A program made the position numbers and the translations under genes. The notes below the pieces were generated by a model, which searched no databases, was not told where the DNA came from, and saw only the letters and a list, made by a program, of their open reading frames with translations. DNA of 64,000 nt from contig JAAELO010000214.1 in the NCBI GenBank assembly GCA_024226555.1, positions 62,001-126,000 of the forward strand. The letters run 5' to 3'. Of this stretch, positions 28,125 to 36,553 are shown piece after piece. This DNA is from Desulfobacterales bacterium. GTDB taxonomy: Bacteria > Desulfobacterota > Desulfobacteria > Desulfobacterales > JAAELO01. Within the stretch, counting starts at the first letter, position 1. Each line of letters starts with the position of its first letter.

Positions 28125-29300
28125 ATGAAGTTTCTAATAATTGGTAATCCTGAAAGCAGACGTAGTATTTTGTTTGAATCAGCACTCAGAAAATCGGGTG
28201 TTCAATCTGTGGATATAGTTCCCCACATGGATCTGCTTTCGGGAAAAACCAATCTTTCAAAATATCTGAAACCCGGAGTTATGATTCGGATCGAAACATC
28301 GGGAGAAAATGAAAGAGTTGAACGGGAGCTGATTCGTCTTGGTGCAAGTTCGGAAGATGATATACTCTGTGAAACTCTTACATCAGAAAAGTATGAAAAG
28401 GGCCTGATCCTACATCCACGCCTTTGGTACAAAGGTTTTTCCGAATATCTTCAGAGAATCTATAGCTGTGTTAAAAGTTTTAACTCTACTGTTTGTAAAA
28501 CTGAAGAGGTCAGTTTTATGAATGCACCGGAAGAGATTCTGAAAATGTTCGATAAATCACTTTGTCATAAAATGTTTAGGGAAAATAACATCCGAACGGC
28601 ACAATCACTTGGTAATGTAGCCAGTTACGATGAGCTTCAGAGTAAAATGCTTGAAAAGAAAATATTCAGAGTTTTCATAAAACTCAGGTATTGCGCTGGT
28701 GCTTCCGGCATTGTTGCCTATCAATGGGCATCTGAGCGAAGTCTTGAATCAGCCACAACAACTGTTGAACTTACCCGTAAAAATGGTGAAGTCAAACTCT
28801 ACAACTCTCTCAAAATAAGAAAATATACAAAACAGCAGGATATTAAAGATATTATCAACTGTTTATGCATTGAGCATGTCCATGTTGAGAAGTGGATTCC
28901 CAAAAGTGGAGGAAGTGATAACTGCTTTGACGCCAGATTTGTTGTGATCAATAAAAAAGCATGTCACAGAATTGCACGATTCAGCAGCGGACCCATAACT
29001 AATCTTCACCTTGGAAATCAGCGTAAAGTTGTAGATTCATCATGGATTTCACAATCTATTATAAATGAGATGGAAGACACTGCTGAAAAGGCTGCGAGCC
29101 TTTTTCCAGACTCCTTTTACTCTGGTGTTGACCTCATATTACCAAGAAACAGTACAAAACCTGTAGTAATTGAAATAAATGCTTTCGGTGATCTGCTCAA
29201 TAATGTGGAGTATAAAAAAAGATCAACCCATCAGTATCAGACTGACGAGATATTAAAACTTAGAAACAATATTGTGATACCTGCCTATGAAACATGCTAA
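28125..29300 (+). CDS. STM4014-family ATP-grasp-like protein
   Basis: 391 residues. The N-terminus MKFLIIGNPESRR is a nucleotide- or substrate-binding strand-loop. The central part (VFIKLRYCAGASGIVAYQWA) resembles the ATP-binding lysine and glycine loop of ATP-grasp folds, and the end VVIEINAFGDLLNNV matches the magnesium-binding E-x-N block. ATP-grasp enzymes join a carboxylate to an amine, thiol or other nucleophile through an acyl phosphate. The position after STM4015 and the length fit the STM4014 family. The start is 10 bases after the previous stop. The substrate is unknown. Confidence 0.85.
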   Translation: MKFLIIGNPESRRSILFESALRKSGVQSVDIVPHMDLLSGKTNLSKYLKPGVMIRIETSGENERVERELIRLGASSEDDILCETLTSEKYEKGLILHPRLWYKGFSEYLQRIYSCVKSFNSTVCKTEEVSFMNAPEEILKMFDKSLCHKMFRENNIRTAQSLGNVASYDELQSKMLEKKIFRVFIKLRYCAGASGIVAYQWASERSLESATTTVELTRKNGEVKLYNSLKIRKYTKQQDIKDIINCLCIEHVHVEKWIPKSGGSDNCFDARFVVINKKACHRIARFSSGPITNLHLGNQRKVVDSSWISQSIINEMEDTAEKAASLFPDSFYSGVDLILPRNSTKPVVIEINAFGDLLNNVEYKKRSTHQYQTDEILKLRNNIVIPAYETC

Positions 29301-29973
29301 TCAAATAAAAGCTCTTCTTTTTGATATAGATAATACTTTAGTTAATCGTGACTACGCTTTTACGATGTATATTAAAGACTTTGTAAAAAGAAATCAAAAC
29401 AGTTTCGGAAGTAAATGTTATGACTCTGTGATTGAAGAGATCCTTCAGATAGACGATCGTGGAAGATTTGACAGGTCACTGTTTATTGAGAAAATTCTTG
29501 GTATGTTCCCCGGTTTAAATATGTCCAAAGAGGAGTTTTGGGCCGATCATAAAACACTTCCCGATTTTGTAAGGAATGAATATGAGGTCCAGGAGATGAT
29601 AAAGCGGCTTAAAGAGGATTACAATTTAGCCATTGTTTCAAACGGATCAGGAGATATGCAGAGAATGAAAATGAGATATGCCGGGCTTGAATCTCTTTTT
29701 ACAGAATACTTCATTTCAGGGGAGATCGGCATCGAAAAACCGGATAGTAAAATATTTACAATTGCACTGGACTCTTTAAAATGTCTCCCTGAAGATGCAG
29801 TGATGATTGGTGACGACATGGATCGGGATATCCTTGGAGCAAAAAAGACAGGTATAAAAACTATTATGATCTCAAGTGCTGAAAACAGAAGAAAAAACGC
29901 AGATAAAAATATAGCAGATATAGTGATAGACAATATTCTCGAACTGGAAAAGGTATTACCATGTTTAATATGA
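29287..29973 (+). CDS. HAD-superfamily phosphatase-like hydrolase
   Basis: 228 residues. Motif I is ALLFDIDNTLV (nucleophile D and acid D), motif II lies in IVSNGSG, motif III in KPDSKIF and motif IV in IGDDMDRDILGAKKTG. All catalytic residues are therefore present. A cap domain lies at about residues 20-90. The start overlaps the STM4014 stop by 14 bases, and its own stop overlaps the next gene by 13 bases, so it is translationally coupled. It probably dephosphorylates an intermediate of this operon's pathway. It is not one of the five genes that give the cluster its name. Confidence 0.9.
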   Translation: MKHANQIKALLFDIDNTLVNRDYAFTMYIKDFVKRNQNSFGSKCYDSVIEEILQIDDRGRFDRSLFIEKILGMFPGLNMSKEEFWADHKTLPDFVRNEYEVQEMIKRLKEDYNLAIVSNGSGDMQRMKMRYAGLESLFTEYFISGEIGIEKPDSKIFTIALDSLKCLPEDAVMIGDDMDRDILGAKKTGIKTIMISSAENRRKNADKNIADIVIDNILELEKVLPCLI

Positions 29974-30779
29974 ATGAGATTGTGGGAAAAAACGATATTC
30001 TGTTTATCACATTCGATACCCTGAGATATGATGTGGCAATTAATGAGATGGAATCAGGCAGAACTCCAAACCTTAAGAAACTACTTCCTGATTCCTGGGA
30101 AAAGAGGCATTCACCGGGTAATTTCACATATGCTTCCCATCATGCATTCTTTGCAGGTTTTCTTCCAACTCCTGTAAATCCGGGAATTCATGACCGTCTG
30201 TTTGCTGTTTCATTTCCTGGAAGTGAATCAATAAGCCCGAATACCTGTGTTTTTAAAACTTCCTCTATTGTTTCAGGTCTTGCAGGCGAGGGCTATCACA
30301 CAGCCTGTGTTGGTGGTGTTGGCTTTTTTAACAAAATGAGTCCTTTGGGATCTGTGTTTCCAGATATGTTCCATGAAAGTCACTGGCACAGATCATATGG
30401 TGTAACCGATCCCGATTCAACAGAAAATCAGGTAAAATGTGCGCTTGATATAATTGAAAAACGGAACCATAGCAATCCCGAACAGAAGTTATTTCTCTTT
30501 ATAAACATATCTGCACTTCACCAACCCAACTGCTTTTATCTGGATAATGCAAAAAAAGATACTCTCGAAAGTCACGGTGCAGCTCTTGGATATGTGGACA
30601 GTAAACTTCCGGAACTGGTAAGCGCATTTGAAAATCGAGGTGATACTTTCATGATTTTAAGTTCTGATCATGGAACCACATATGGAGAAGATGGTTATAC
30701 AGGACACAGGTTAAGCCATGAAAATGTCTGGGATGTTCCATTTGCATCGTTCCTTCACAAAGGAAATAGCCATGATTAA
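29961..30779 (+). CDS. STM4013-family sulfatase-fold hydrolase
   Basis: 272 residues of the alkaline phosphatase/sulfatase superfamily. ILFITFDTLRYDVA near the start holds the metal-binding aspartates, GNFTYASHHAFFAG has the nucleophile region and SSDHGTTYGEDGYTGHRLSH gives the C-terminal metal ligands (DH, H). No sulfatase C-x-P-x-R motif is seen, so phosphate or phosphonate ester hydrolysis or transfer is as likely as sulfate. It is cytoplasmic. The stop overlaps the start of the radical SAM gene by 8 bases. It belongs to the STM4013/SEN3800 family by neighbours and sequence style. Substrate unknown. Confidence 0.85.
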   Translation: MFNMNEIVGKNDILFITFDTLRYDVAINEMESGRTPNLKKLLPDSWEKRHSPGNFTYASHHAFFAGFLPTPVNPGIHDRLFAVSFPGSESISPNTCVFKTSSIVSGLAGEGYHTACVGGVGFFNKMSPLGSVFPDMFHESHWHRSYGVTDPDSTENQVKCALDIIEKRNHSNPEQKLFLFINISALHQPNCFYLDNAKKDTLESHGAALGYVDSKLPELVSAFENRGDTFMILSSDHGTTYGEDGYTGHRLSHENVWDVPFASFLHKGNSHD

Positions 30780-32073
30780 CTTTGAAGAAAAGACTCCTTA
30801 TCAGGGTTACTTATATTCCTACCCCCATAAAACGGCATACAGAGAGTTTGAAACCCCTATATCTCTTAAAAAAGCATGGGGTGATGAAAACAGATCTGCT
30901 CTTTTTTTCTACCTCCACATACCTTTTTGTGAAAGTAAATGTGGTTTCTGCAATCTTTTCTCTGTTTGCAGACCGGATCAGGATATTGTGGATAGATATC
31001 TTGGGGCCGTTGAAAAGCAGATAGAAGCTGTCAAAGAGTACCTTGGTGAATTCAGATGTGCGCGCTATGCGATCGGAGGTGGAACGCCAAGCTATCTTAA
31101 TGAAAAGCAGCTTGAAAAAACTCTCGATATGTTTGGAGACCTCACTGGCTTTAACTCTCAAATTCCAGGATCATTCGAAACATCACCTGGAACTCTTACA
31201 AAGGAGAAACTTAAGCTTCTAAAAGAGCGAGGAGTTCAAAGAATAAGCATCGGTGTTCAGAGTTTTAATAAGTCTGAGTCTTCATCAATTTCACGCTCAC
31301 AAAATATTGAAACAGTACATGCATCACTTGAAGCAATTTCAAACTTTAATTTTAAAACACTCAATATTGACCTGATATATGGAATTTCCGGTCAAACATC
31401 AGAGTCTTTTTGTGACTCAATAAAAACAGCACTTAAATATCAACCGGAAGAACTCTATCTGTATCCGCTATATATTAGAGCTTTAACTAAAATAGAAGGA
31501 AAGAAAAGATCCGATGAAGCCCTTCTTATATATGAATCTGGAAGAGATTTTCTTTTTGAAAATGGTTACAATCAAAATTCCATGCGGATGTTTGTAAAAA
31601 ACGATTCCAAAAACGAGACAAGCCCAAACTACTGCTGCCAGGAGGATGGCATGATTGGCCTTGGAACAGGAGCTCGTTCCTACACAATGAACATGCACTA
31701 CTCCACACCATATGCAATAGGTAAAAAAGCATCCCTTGATATTATTGAAAGTTTTATAAACAGATCATCAAGTGATCATTCAAATACCGAATTTGGCTTT
31801 AAGCTTGATGAAGCAGAACAGAAAAGAAGATATTTAATAAAGTCAATTCTCCAGACAAGTGGTCTTAATAAATTACAATATAAGAGTTTTTTCAATTCTG
31901 ATTTTATGGATGATTTTCCCGAACTTTCAAATCTTACTGAAAAAGGATTTGCAGAAATTTCAAATGGTACATTGAAGCTCACACAAACCGGAATTGCATA
32001 TTCAGATGCAATAGGCCCTGCTCTTATTTCAGGTAGTGTTCGTGCTAAAATGAAAGAGTATGAAAATATATGA
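30772..32073 (+). CDS. STM4012-family radical SAM enzyme (HemN-like)
   Basis: 433 residues from the ATG at 30772, which has AAAGGA upstream. An upstream in-frame start at 30718 would lie deep in the previous gene. The cluster-binding motif is CESKCGFC (C-x3-C-x2-C) near residue 53. AIGGGTPSYLNEKQLEKTL and GVQRISIGVQSFN follow, as in the coproporphyrinogen dehydrogenase/HemW family. The C-terminus has a HemN-like helical domain. It uses S-adenosylmethionine for radical chemistry on an unknown substrate. A four-base ATGA overlap links it to the next radical SAM gene. Confidence 0.9.
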   Translation: MINFEEKTPYQGYLYSYPHKTAYREFETPISLKKAWGDENRSALFFYLHIPFCESKCGFCNLFSVCRPDQDIVDRYLGAVEKQIEAVKEYLGEFRCARYAIGGGTPSYLNEKQLEKTLDMFGDLTGFNSQIPGSFETSPGTLTKEKLKLLKERGVQRISIGVQSFNKSESSSISRSQNIETVHASLEAISNFNFKTLNIDLIYGISGQTSESFCDSIKTALKYQPEELYLYPLYIRALTKIEGKKRSDEALLIYESGRDFLFENGYNQNSMRMFVKNDSKNETSPNYCCQEDGMIGLGTGARSYTMNMHYSTPYAIGKKASLDIIESFINRSSSDHSNTEFGFKLDEAEQKRRYLIKSILQTSGLNKLQYKSFFNSDFMDDFPELSNLTEKGFAEISNGTLKLTQTGIAYSDAIGPALISGSVRAKMKEYENI

Positions 32074-33008
32074 GATACAAAGTCTTATACAGAGGCACTC
32101 TTTCAAGCTGCAATTACTCCTGTGAATATTGCCCGTTTGCACAAACAAAAGCATCTGAAAAAGCTATGCAGGAAGACAAAGCTGCACTGGAAAGATTTAC
32201 TAAATGGCTGGATTCCCAGAACAATCAATTTGAAATATTCTTCACTCCAAGAGGAGAAGCTCTGATGTATCCATATTACAGAAAAGTCATTTCAGAACTT
32301 TCATGGAAAAATAACATTGATAAGGTAGTAATACAGACCAATTTTTCCTGTGATACAAAATGGATTGAAAGCTGTAATGTTAATAAAACAGCTTTCTGGT
32401 TAACCTATCACCCGGAGGAAGTAAAAGCTGAATCTTTTGCAAACAAATGCATTAAATTAAACAGGGTTGGTATTAAGTATAGCGTGGGAGTTGTGGGTAT
32501 AAAAGAGCATTTCGATTCAATCAGAAAAATGAGAGTTCTCCTGCCAGATGATACATACCTGTGGATCAATGCATTCAAAAGGTCAGATGATTACTACAAC
32601 GGAAAAGAGATTGAATTTCTTGTTTCAATTGACCCACTTTTCAGGCACAACCTTGAATATTATGATAGTTTTGGAAAGTCCTGCAAAACTGGATATGATG
32701 TTTTTGCTGTTGAAGGAAACGGAGATATCAAACGTTGTCATTTCTCTGAAGAGCTCCTTGGCAATATCTCCTCACATACTCTCGATCAGACATCAAAGAA
32801 AAGGCCTTGTACAACCCAGACATGCCACTGTCATATTGGTTATGTCTATCTTGAACATTTGGAATTGAATAAAGTTTATGGGAATGGGATTCTTGAGAGA
32901 ATCCCCAAAGCTGAAGAAAAAATAGTTTTGCAAAGGGCAAATAAAGAGGTTATTAAAGATAAACTCAAAATTAAAGATGCTCATGACTTTGAAAAGGACA
33001 AATTATGA
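32070..33008 (+). CDS. STM4011-family radical SAM enzyme with SPASM-like C-terminus
   Basis: 312 residues. SSCNYSCEYCPFA near residue 12 supplies C-x3-C-x2-C for the [4Fe-4S] cluster. EIFFTPRGEALMYP follows in the usual place. The C-terminus has further cysteines (KSCKTGYDVF, IKRCHFSEELLGNISS, PCTTQTCHCHIGY), suggesting an auxiliary cluster as in SPASM or twitch domains. ATGA overlaps connect it to both neighbours. A decayed partial copy of this gene lies at 34547-34960. Together with STM4012 it gives the operon two radical SAM steps. Confidence 0.9.
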   Translation: MRYKVLYRGTLSSCNYSCEYCPFAQTKASEKAMQEDKAALERFTKWLDSQNNQFEIFFTPRGEALMYPYYRKVISELSWKNNIDKVVIQTNFSCDTKWIESCNVNKTAFWLTYHPEEVKAESFANKCIKLNRVGIKYSVGVVGIKEHFDSIRKMRVLLPDDTYLWINAFKRSDDYYNGKEIEFLVSIDPLFRHNLEYYDSFGKSCKTGYDVFAVEGNGDIKRCHFSEELLGNISSHTLDQTSKKRPCTTQTCHCHIGYVYLEHLELNKVYGNGILERIPKAEEKIVLQRANKEVIKDKLKIKDAHDFEKDKL

Positions 33009-33508
33009 AAAAAATCATCTTAATCTTTATTCTTGTATTGTTAGTATTGGTTGTTTCAAGAAAACTATTTAATGATTATTCTTTAAATAAGGAGATCGAG
33101 ATGCGTGAAGAATACGCATCAATTCATGAGAAAAAAATTGCGGCAGTAAAAGCCAAATTTGAAAAAGAACTTACAGAAAAAGTACGTCAAGAAGGATACG
33201 AAGGCTATATTGAAGGAATAGCTAATTTTATTGATAGTAGAATGAATATAAAAAATGCAGAAAAATATTTAATATGGAATTCAGATGATGATATTTATGA
33301 GTGGATTTGTACAGGTATTGATGAATATTATGTAGTATACAAATACACTGGTGAACATAAAATATTTGCTTTGGAAGCACAAGAATCACGTATTTACAAA
33401 CCTAAAAGTGTTTTATATGATCGATTTTTTGAATTTACAGGTACTGAAGAACTTGTTTTTGGTGATGGAAAATCTGTAGAGGTTGTTGTTCTTAAAAGTG
33501 TAAAATAA
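33005..33508 (+). CDS. Small membrane-anchored protein at the end of the STM4011-4015 operon
   Basis: 167 residues. The N-terminus (MKKIILIFILVLLVLVVSRKLF) is one transmembrane helix without a clear cleavage site. A charged coiled-coil-like segment (EKKIAAVKAKFEKELTEKV) and a soluble tail with IWNSDDDIYEWICTGID follow. No family is recognised. The start shares an ATGA with the STM4011 stop, so it is coupled to the operon. It could be a sensor, an anchor for the complex or a passenger gene. A mobile element starts 6 bases after its stop. Confidence 0.7.
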   Translation: MKKIILIFILVLLVLVVSRKLFNDYSLNKEIEMREEYASIHEKKIAAVKAKFEKELTEKVRQEGYEGYIEGIANFIDSRMNIKNAEKYLIWNSDDDIYEWICTGIDEYYVVYKYTGEHKIFALEAQESRIYKPKSVLYDRFFEFTGTEELVFGDGKSVEVVVLKSVK

Positions 33509-33513
33509 TATAA

Positions 33514-33642
33514 GGGAATCTCTAATAATTAGATTTTTTGATGAAATACAAGGCTGAGAAAAAAACAATGAGTTGATTTTACTACAGTTGTTTTTTTTGA
33601 AAAAGCAGTATTTCGCAAAAAGATCAGTTATTAGAGGTTCCC
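33514..33642 (-). mobile_element. MITE-like element copy (129 bp) at the operon end
   Basis: GGGAATCTCTAATAATTAG to CAGTTATTAGAGGTTCCC, flanked by ATAA on both sides (33510-33513 and 33643-33646). It lies just after the last gene of the STM operon, and its strong pairing could act as a transcript end. Confidence 0.92.
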
Positions 33643-33699
33643 ATAAGTTGTATAGCTTTCTTATCCTGATTTAATAAGCAAGATAAGTTTTACCAGTTT

Positions 33700-33745
33700 A
33701 TAGTTCGTAGGTTGAATAGAGCCAAAGGCGAAATCCAACACTTCC
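33700..33745. repeat. REP-like hairpin
   Basis: GTTCGTAGGTTGAATAGAGC is followed by a pairing half (GCGAAATCCAAC). GTTGgAT/AT-CAAC-type hairpins of this form are scattered in many bacterial genomes. A related unit is at 63508-63540, and the first half motif recurs at about 12003. Confidence 0.5.
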
Positions 33746-33904
33746 GATTAATTTATGTATTTAAAAATCAGAACGCACCTACATGGCTGTAAAAGTTATT
33801 TCAAGTCGTTGGTATATGAATTATCTTAAATGCGGAAGTTATGTTTGGGAATAAATGATATTTAGTGGGAGTATGAATTACTCCCAACTGTTGATCTCTA
33901 TTGT

Positions 33905-34345
33905 TTAATTATATAAAACACTAAATGTAGCAGTACCCACATAATCACCACTTGGCTGGTTAGCATTCACATGCGCAACTCCGCCAACCCCAACGTTTGT
34001 TTGAGGTAAAATCCCTGTTCCTCCTCCAGTAACAGTAAATGTATCTACAACAATGGAATTTCCGCCTGTATCTATCATTTGGATATTAGCTTCCACAACA
34101 TCCCATGTGACAGTTATTGCTTCACCAACAATATCAAATCGTGCTGCCCCAGGACTATCTACAGATACTACTATAGATTGATCTACGTTTGATGATATTA
34201 CATCACCAAATTCCAGTGCTTTTGTTTCTGTAATAACAATAGCTTGTCTGATTGTTATTGTCGCATTAAAGGTTTCGTCTGCACCATATAATATCCCTGA
34301 TGTCAAAAGTAATGTTGCAATAAATAGTAAAAGAATTTTTTTCAT
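33905..34345 (-). CDS. Exported DUF4402-like beta protein
   Basis: 146 residues. A signal peptide (about 1-22) is followed by ADETFNATITIRQAIVITET, LEFGDVISSN and GARFDIVGEAITVTW, and it ends GTATFSVLYN. This alternation matches DUF4402, a small extracellular or outer-membrane beta domain. It is probably secreted or surface exposed. Monocistronic with a TTAAGGGAGG-type ribosome site upstream. The role is unknown. Confidence 0.75.
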   Translation of the reverse strand: MKKILLLFIATLLLTSGILYGADETFNATITIRQAIVITETKALEFGDVISSNVDQSIVVSVDSPGAARFDIVGEAITVTWDVVEANIQMIDTGGNSIVVDTFTVTGGGTGILPQTNVGVGGVAHVNANQPSGDYVGTATFSVLYN

Positions 34346-34546
34346 GTTTTCCTCCCTTAAGATTTATAATTTTAATTTTTTTTTGGAAAATTAAAGATAG
34401 AAAAAGGGACTTGACCCCATGCCAAGCCCCCTCTCATTTTAAAAATATGAAGTTTTTAAACTAAATGATTATTAGCATTTCAGGGGTTCTACACACACTT
34501 GTTAATTATATTTTATTGGTAAAATAATGATTACTACTCATTTGAA

Positions 34547-34960
34547 GAGATTGTTTCAATTAACCTCTTTTAGGAACCTCAAATATTATGATAGCTTTGG
34601 CAAATCCTACAAAACAGGATATGATGTTTTTGCTATTGAAGGAAATAGCGTTGTCATTTTTCTGAAGAGATCCTTGGAAATATCTCCTCACATATTAGAT
34701 CAGGGTATGTTCAAGCCAGACTTGCCATATAGTCTACCTTGAACATTTGGAATTGAATAAAGAACATCTAATAATTAATATTTTGATGAAATACAAGGCG
34801 TTTCTGAAAATAACGAGCCGATTTTTATTACAGTTTTTTTTAGAAATAACACAGTATTTTGCAAAAGAGGAGTTATTAGAGATTACCTAAAGTATATGGA
34901 AGTGGGGTTCTTGAATGAATTCCAAAAGAGTACAACAATGCAGATGAAAATCTCACATGA
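34547..34960 (+). pseudogene. Decayed partial duplicate of the STM4011 gene
   Basis: Parts of the 3' third of STM4011 (32620-32920) recur here with small deletions and frame breaks: YYDSFGKSYKTGYDVFAIEG, SLEISPHIL and LEHLELNK. The last part continues after a mobile element as VYGSGVLE. Because the parental gene is intact, it gives the empty-site sequence for that insertion (see findings). The duplicate must predate the insertion. Confidence 0.85.
34762..34887 (-). mobile_element. MITE-like element copy inside the STM4011 duplicate
   Basis: GAACATCTAATAATTAATA at the left (terminal GG lost) and GGAGTTATTAGAGATTACC at the right. TAAA flanks both sides (34758-34761 and 34888-34891). The intact STM4011 gene has a single TAAA at the equivalent place, so the duplication is directly visible. 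Confidence 0.9.
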
Positions 34961-35060
34961 TTATTTACATATTTTTTGCAGGAAGCCCTACAGGTAACCT
35001 GAATTTGATTATAGGCAATCTCTATAGAAGGTTTTGAGTTTTAAGTCTTTAGATACTGTG

Positions 35061-35144
35061 TTCGAGGTTGTTTCACAAATGCTTTTTTGTTCATTTTCTG
35101 TTTCAGACAAACATAATAATCATTTGTCAAACAGCCTCGTTCAA
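35061..35144. repeat. 84-bp inverted-repeat unit of a third type
   Basis: The arm at 35061-35081 (GAGGTTGTTTCACAAATG) pairs with 35121-35144 (CATTTGTCAAACAGCCTC), with two mismatches over 18 bases. It lies just downstream of a small lipoprotein gene on the minus strand. It could be a terminator or a remnant of a transposon end. Only one copy was noticed. Confidence 0.5.
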
Positions 35145-35151
35145 AGGTTTT

Positions 35152-35400
35152 TTAATTTCTACCCATACTATTCATAATAGCCTGGCAGTTTCCAGTTGAA
35201 ATACAACCTTTTCGTACAATATAAGTGGCCCTTTTCCCGCATCCTGTTACACCATAAGTTCTAATACCAATTTCCTGTACTTTTAAAGATCGTTTTGAAC
35301 AATTAAAATCAAAAGCAGCACGGTTAATAACAGAATTTTTCATAACCGAAGAACAACCTGATAACGCAATAAACAATCCAAATATCAACAACTTTTTCAC
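35152..35400 (-). CDS. Small lipoprotein, unknown function
   Basis: 82 residues. MKKLLIFGLFIALSGCSSVM is a lipoprotein signal with lipobox LSGC. The mature peptide has six further cysteines (FNCSKR, GCGKR, GCISTGNC), possibly forming disulfides in the periplasm. The CSKRSLKVQEIGIRTYGVTG pattern recurs in small lipoproteins of unknown function. A hairpin lies just downstream. Confidence 0.65.
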   Translation of the reverse strand: MKKLLIFGLFIALSGCSSVMKNSVINRAAFDFNCSKRSLKVQEIGIRTYGVTGCGKRATYIVRKGCISTGNCQAIMNSMGRN

Positions 35401-35566
35401 TTAACATCTCCTTTTTAGAGTTTACCTTTATTAAATATAATTATTAGCAAATTCGTCCTATCGAATTTGATGGTTACTTTTTAATTTAAATCCCTAAACA
35501 ATCAACCCTAAATAACTATCAAATTCTCCTGATATTTCATTAAAATATTTACCATAAGTAACTTCA

Positions 35567-35689
35567 GGGAATCTCTAATAATTAGAATTTTTGATGAAAA
35601 ACAAGGCATAACAAAAACAACGGGATGATTTTACTACAGTTTTATTTTTGTTATATCTGTGTTTCGCAAAAAAATTAGTTATTAGAGGC
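35567..35689 (-). mobile_element. MITE-like element copy with damaged right end
   Basis: GGGAATCTCTAATAATTAG at the left, AAATTAGTTATTAGAGG at the right, where the terminal CCC is replaced. It abuts the 3' end of a lipoprotein pseudogene and supplies its stop. No clear target duplication remains. Confidence 0.8.
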
Positions 35690-36018
35690 AGTTTCTATGT
35701 ATTTGGAATTAATTTTCTCAGAAATTTTAAATGATCCAGCATCATCTGTTGCTTTAGTATAATGAGTTGGATAATAAACTTTGTTTAATTCAAAACCAAA
35801 TTCATGAATCTGGACAGTTGTCCCTCTAACATATGGCCCTTTCTGAACAACTCCTGAAATTGTTTTTATGTTATTGTTACTATGTTGTTATTTCCAGAAT
35901 TTCCATTGCCGGGATTATCTTCGATATCTTCTGCACCACAGGCTGATAGTATAAATAGAATAAAAACAAAGATTACTAATTTTTTGATCGAACGAACTAA
36001 TGTCACAATATTCTCCAT
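35690..36018 (-). pseudogene. Lipoprotein gene remnant, frameshifted and cut by a mobile element
   Basis: Starts MENIVTLVRSIKKLVIFVFI with lipobox LSAC, then a low-complexity asparagine/glycine linker. One base has been lost near 35885, after which the frame reads ISGVVQKGPYVRGTTVQIHE and TKATDDAGSFKISEKI. That pattern (QKGP...G..V.I.E) is typical of large lipoproteins with repeated beta domains. The element at 35567-35689 ends the frame. What remains is at most the first sixth of such a protein. Confidence 0.7.
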
Positions 36019-36203
36019 ATTTTGAACTTTATAGCCTATAGAAGTTCACCATCAATAACTCAAATAACCACAGCTATACTTTTAATAATTTGAATTTGGA
36101 TAATTTCTATTAAATTGATTCAACCAAAGGAAATAATTAGGAGTACTTTCAATAAGGATATCTTTTCAAGATTCTTAATGTTACTACTTTCTAAATAAGA
36201 TAT

Positions 36204-36237
36204 GGGAACTTCTAATAATAAATTATAAGGGGTTCCC
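36204..36237. mobile_element. Minimal MITE: two termini only (34 bp)
   Basis: GGGAACTTCTAATAATAAA then TTATAAGGGGTTCCC, with ATAT flanking both sides (36200-36203 and 36238-36241). All inner sequence is absent. The complete duplication shows it either inserted at this size or was trimmed after insertion. Confidence 0.7.
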
Positions 36238-36482
36238 ATATGTATTTAACAAATACAAACAGGTTATTGTTCTTTAAAAGAGCCAACAATTAAGCTAAAT
36301 TTGCCTGATAGCGAATTTAACTTAAATGATTTTTTTATTTTTTTGTATAGGAGTTATTATAAAGAATTGGTGGGTTGTCAATAATAGATTATCCTGTCCT
36401 CGCTAATATTTTATAGGTATTAATACCTATAGAAGTTTGTATAGTATTGAATATTTTAATAAATCGGGAAAAAATAATTATA

Positions 36483-36553
36483 GGGAACCTCTAATAATTA
36501 GAATTTTTGATGAAAAACAAGGCATAACAAAAAACAACGGGTTGATTTTACCT
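36483..36553 (-). mobile_element. Truncated MITE-like element (left half)
   Basis: GGGAACCTCTAATAATTAG and AAGGCATAACAAAAAACAAC match the left half. The right half is lost after GATTTTACC. A lone terminus, AGGGAACCTTCT, also occurs near 37288. Confidence 0.75.
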
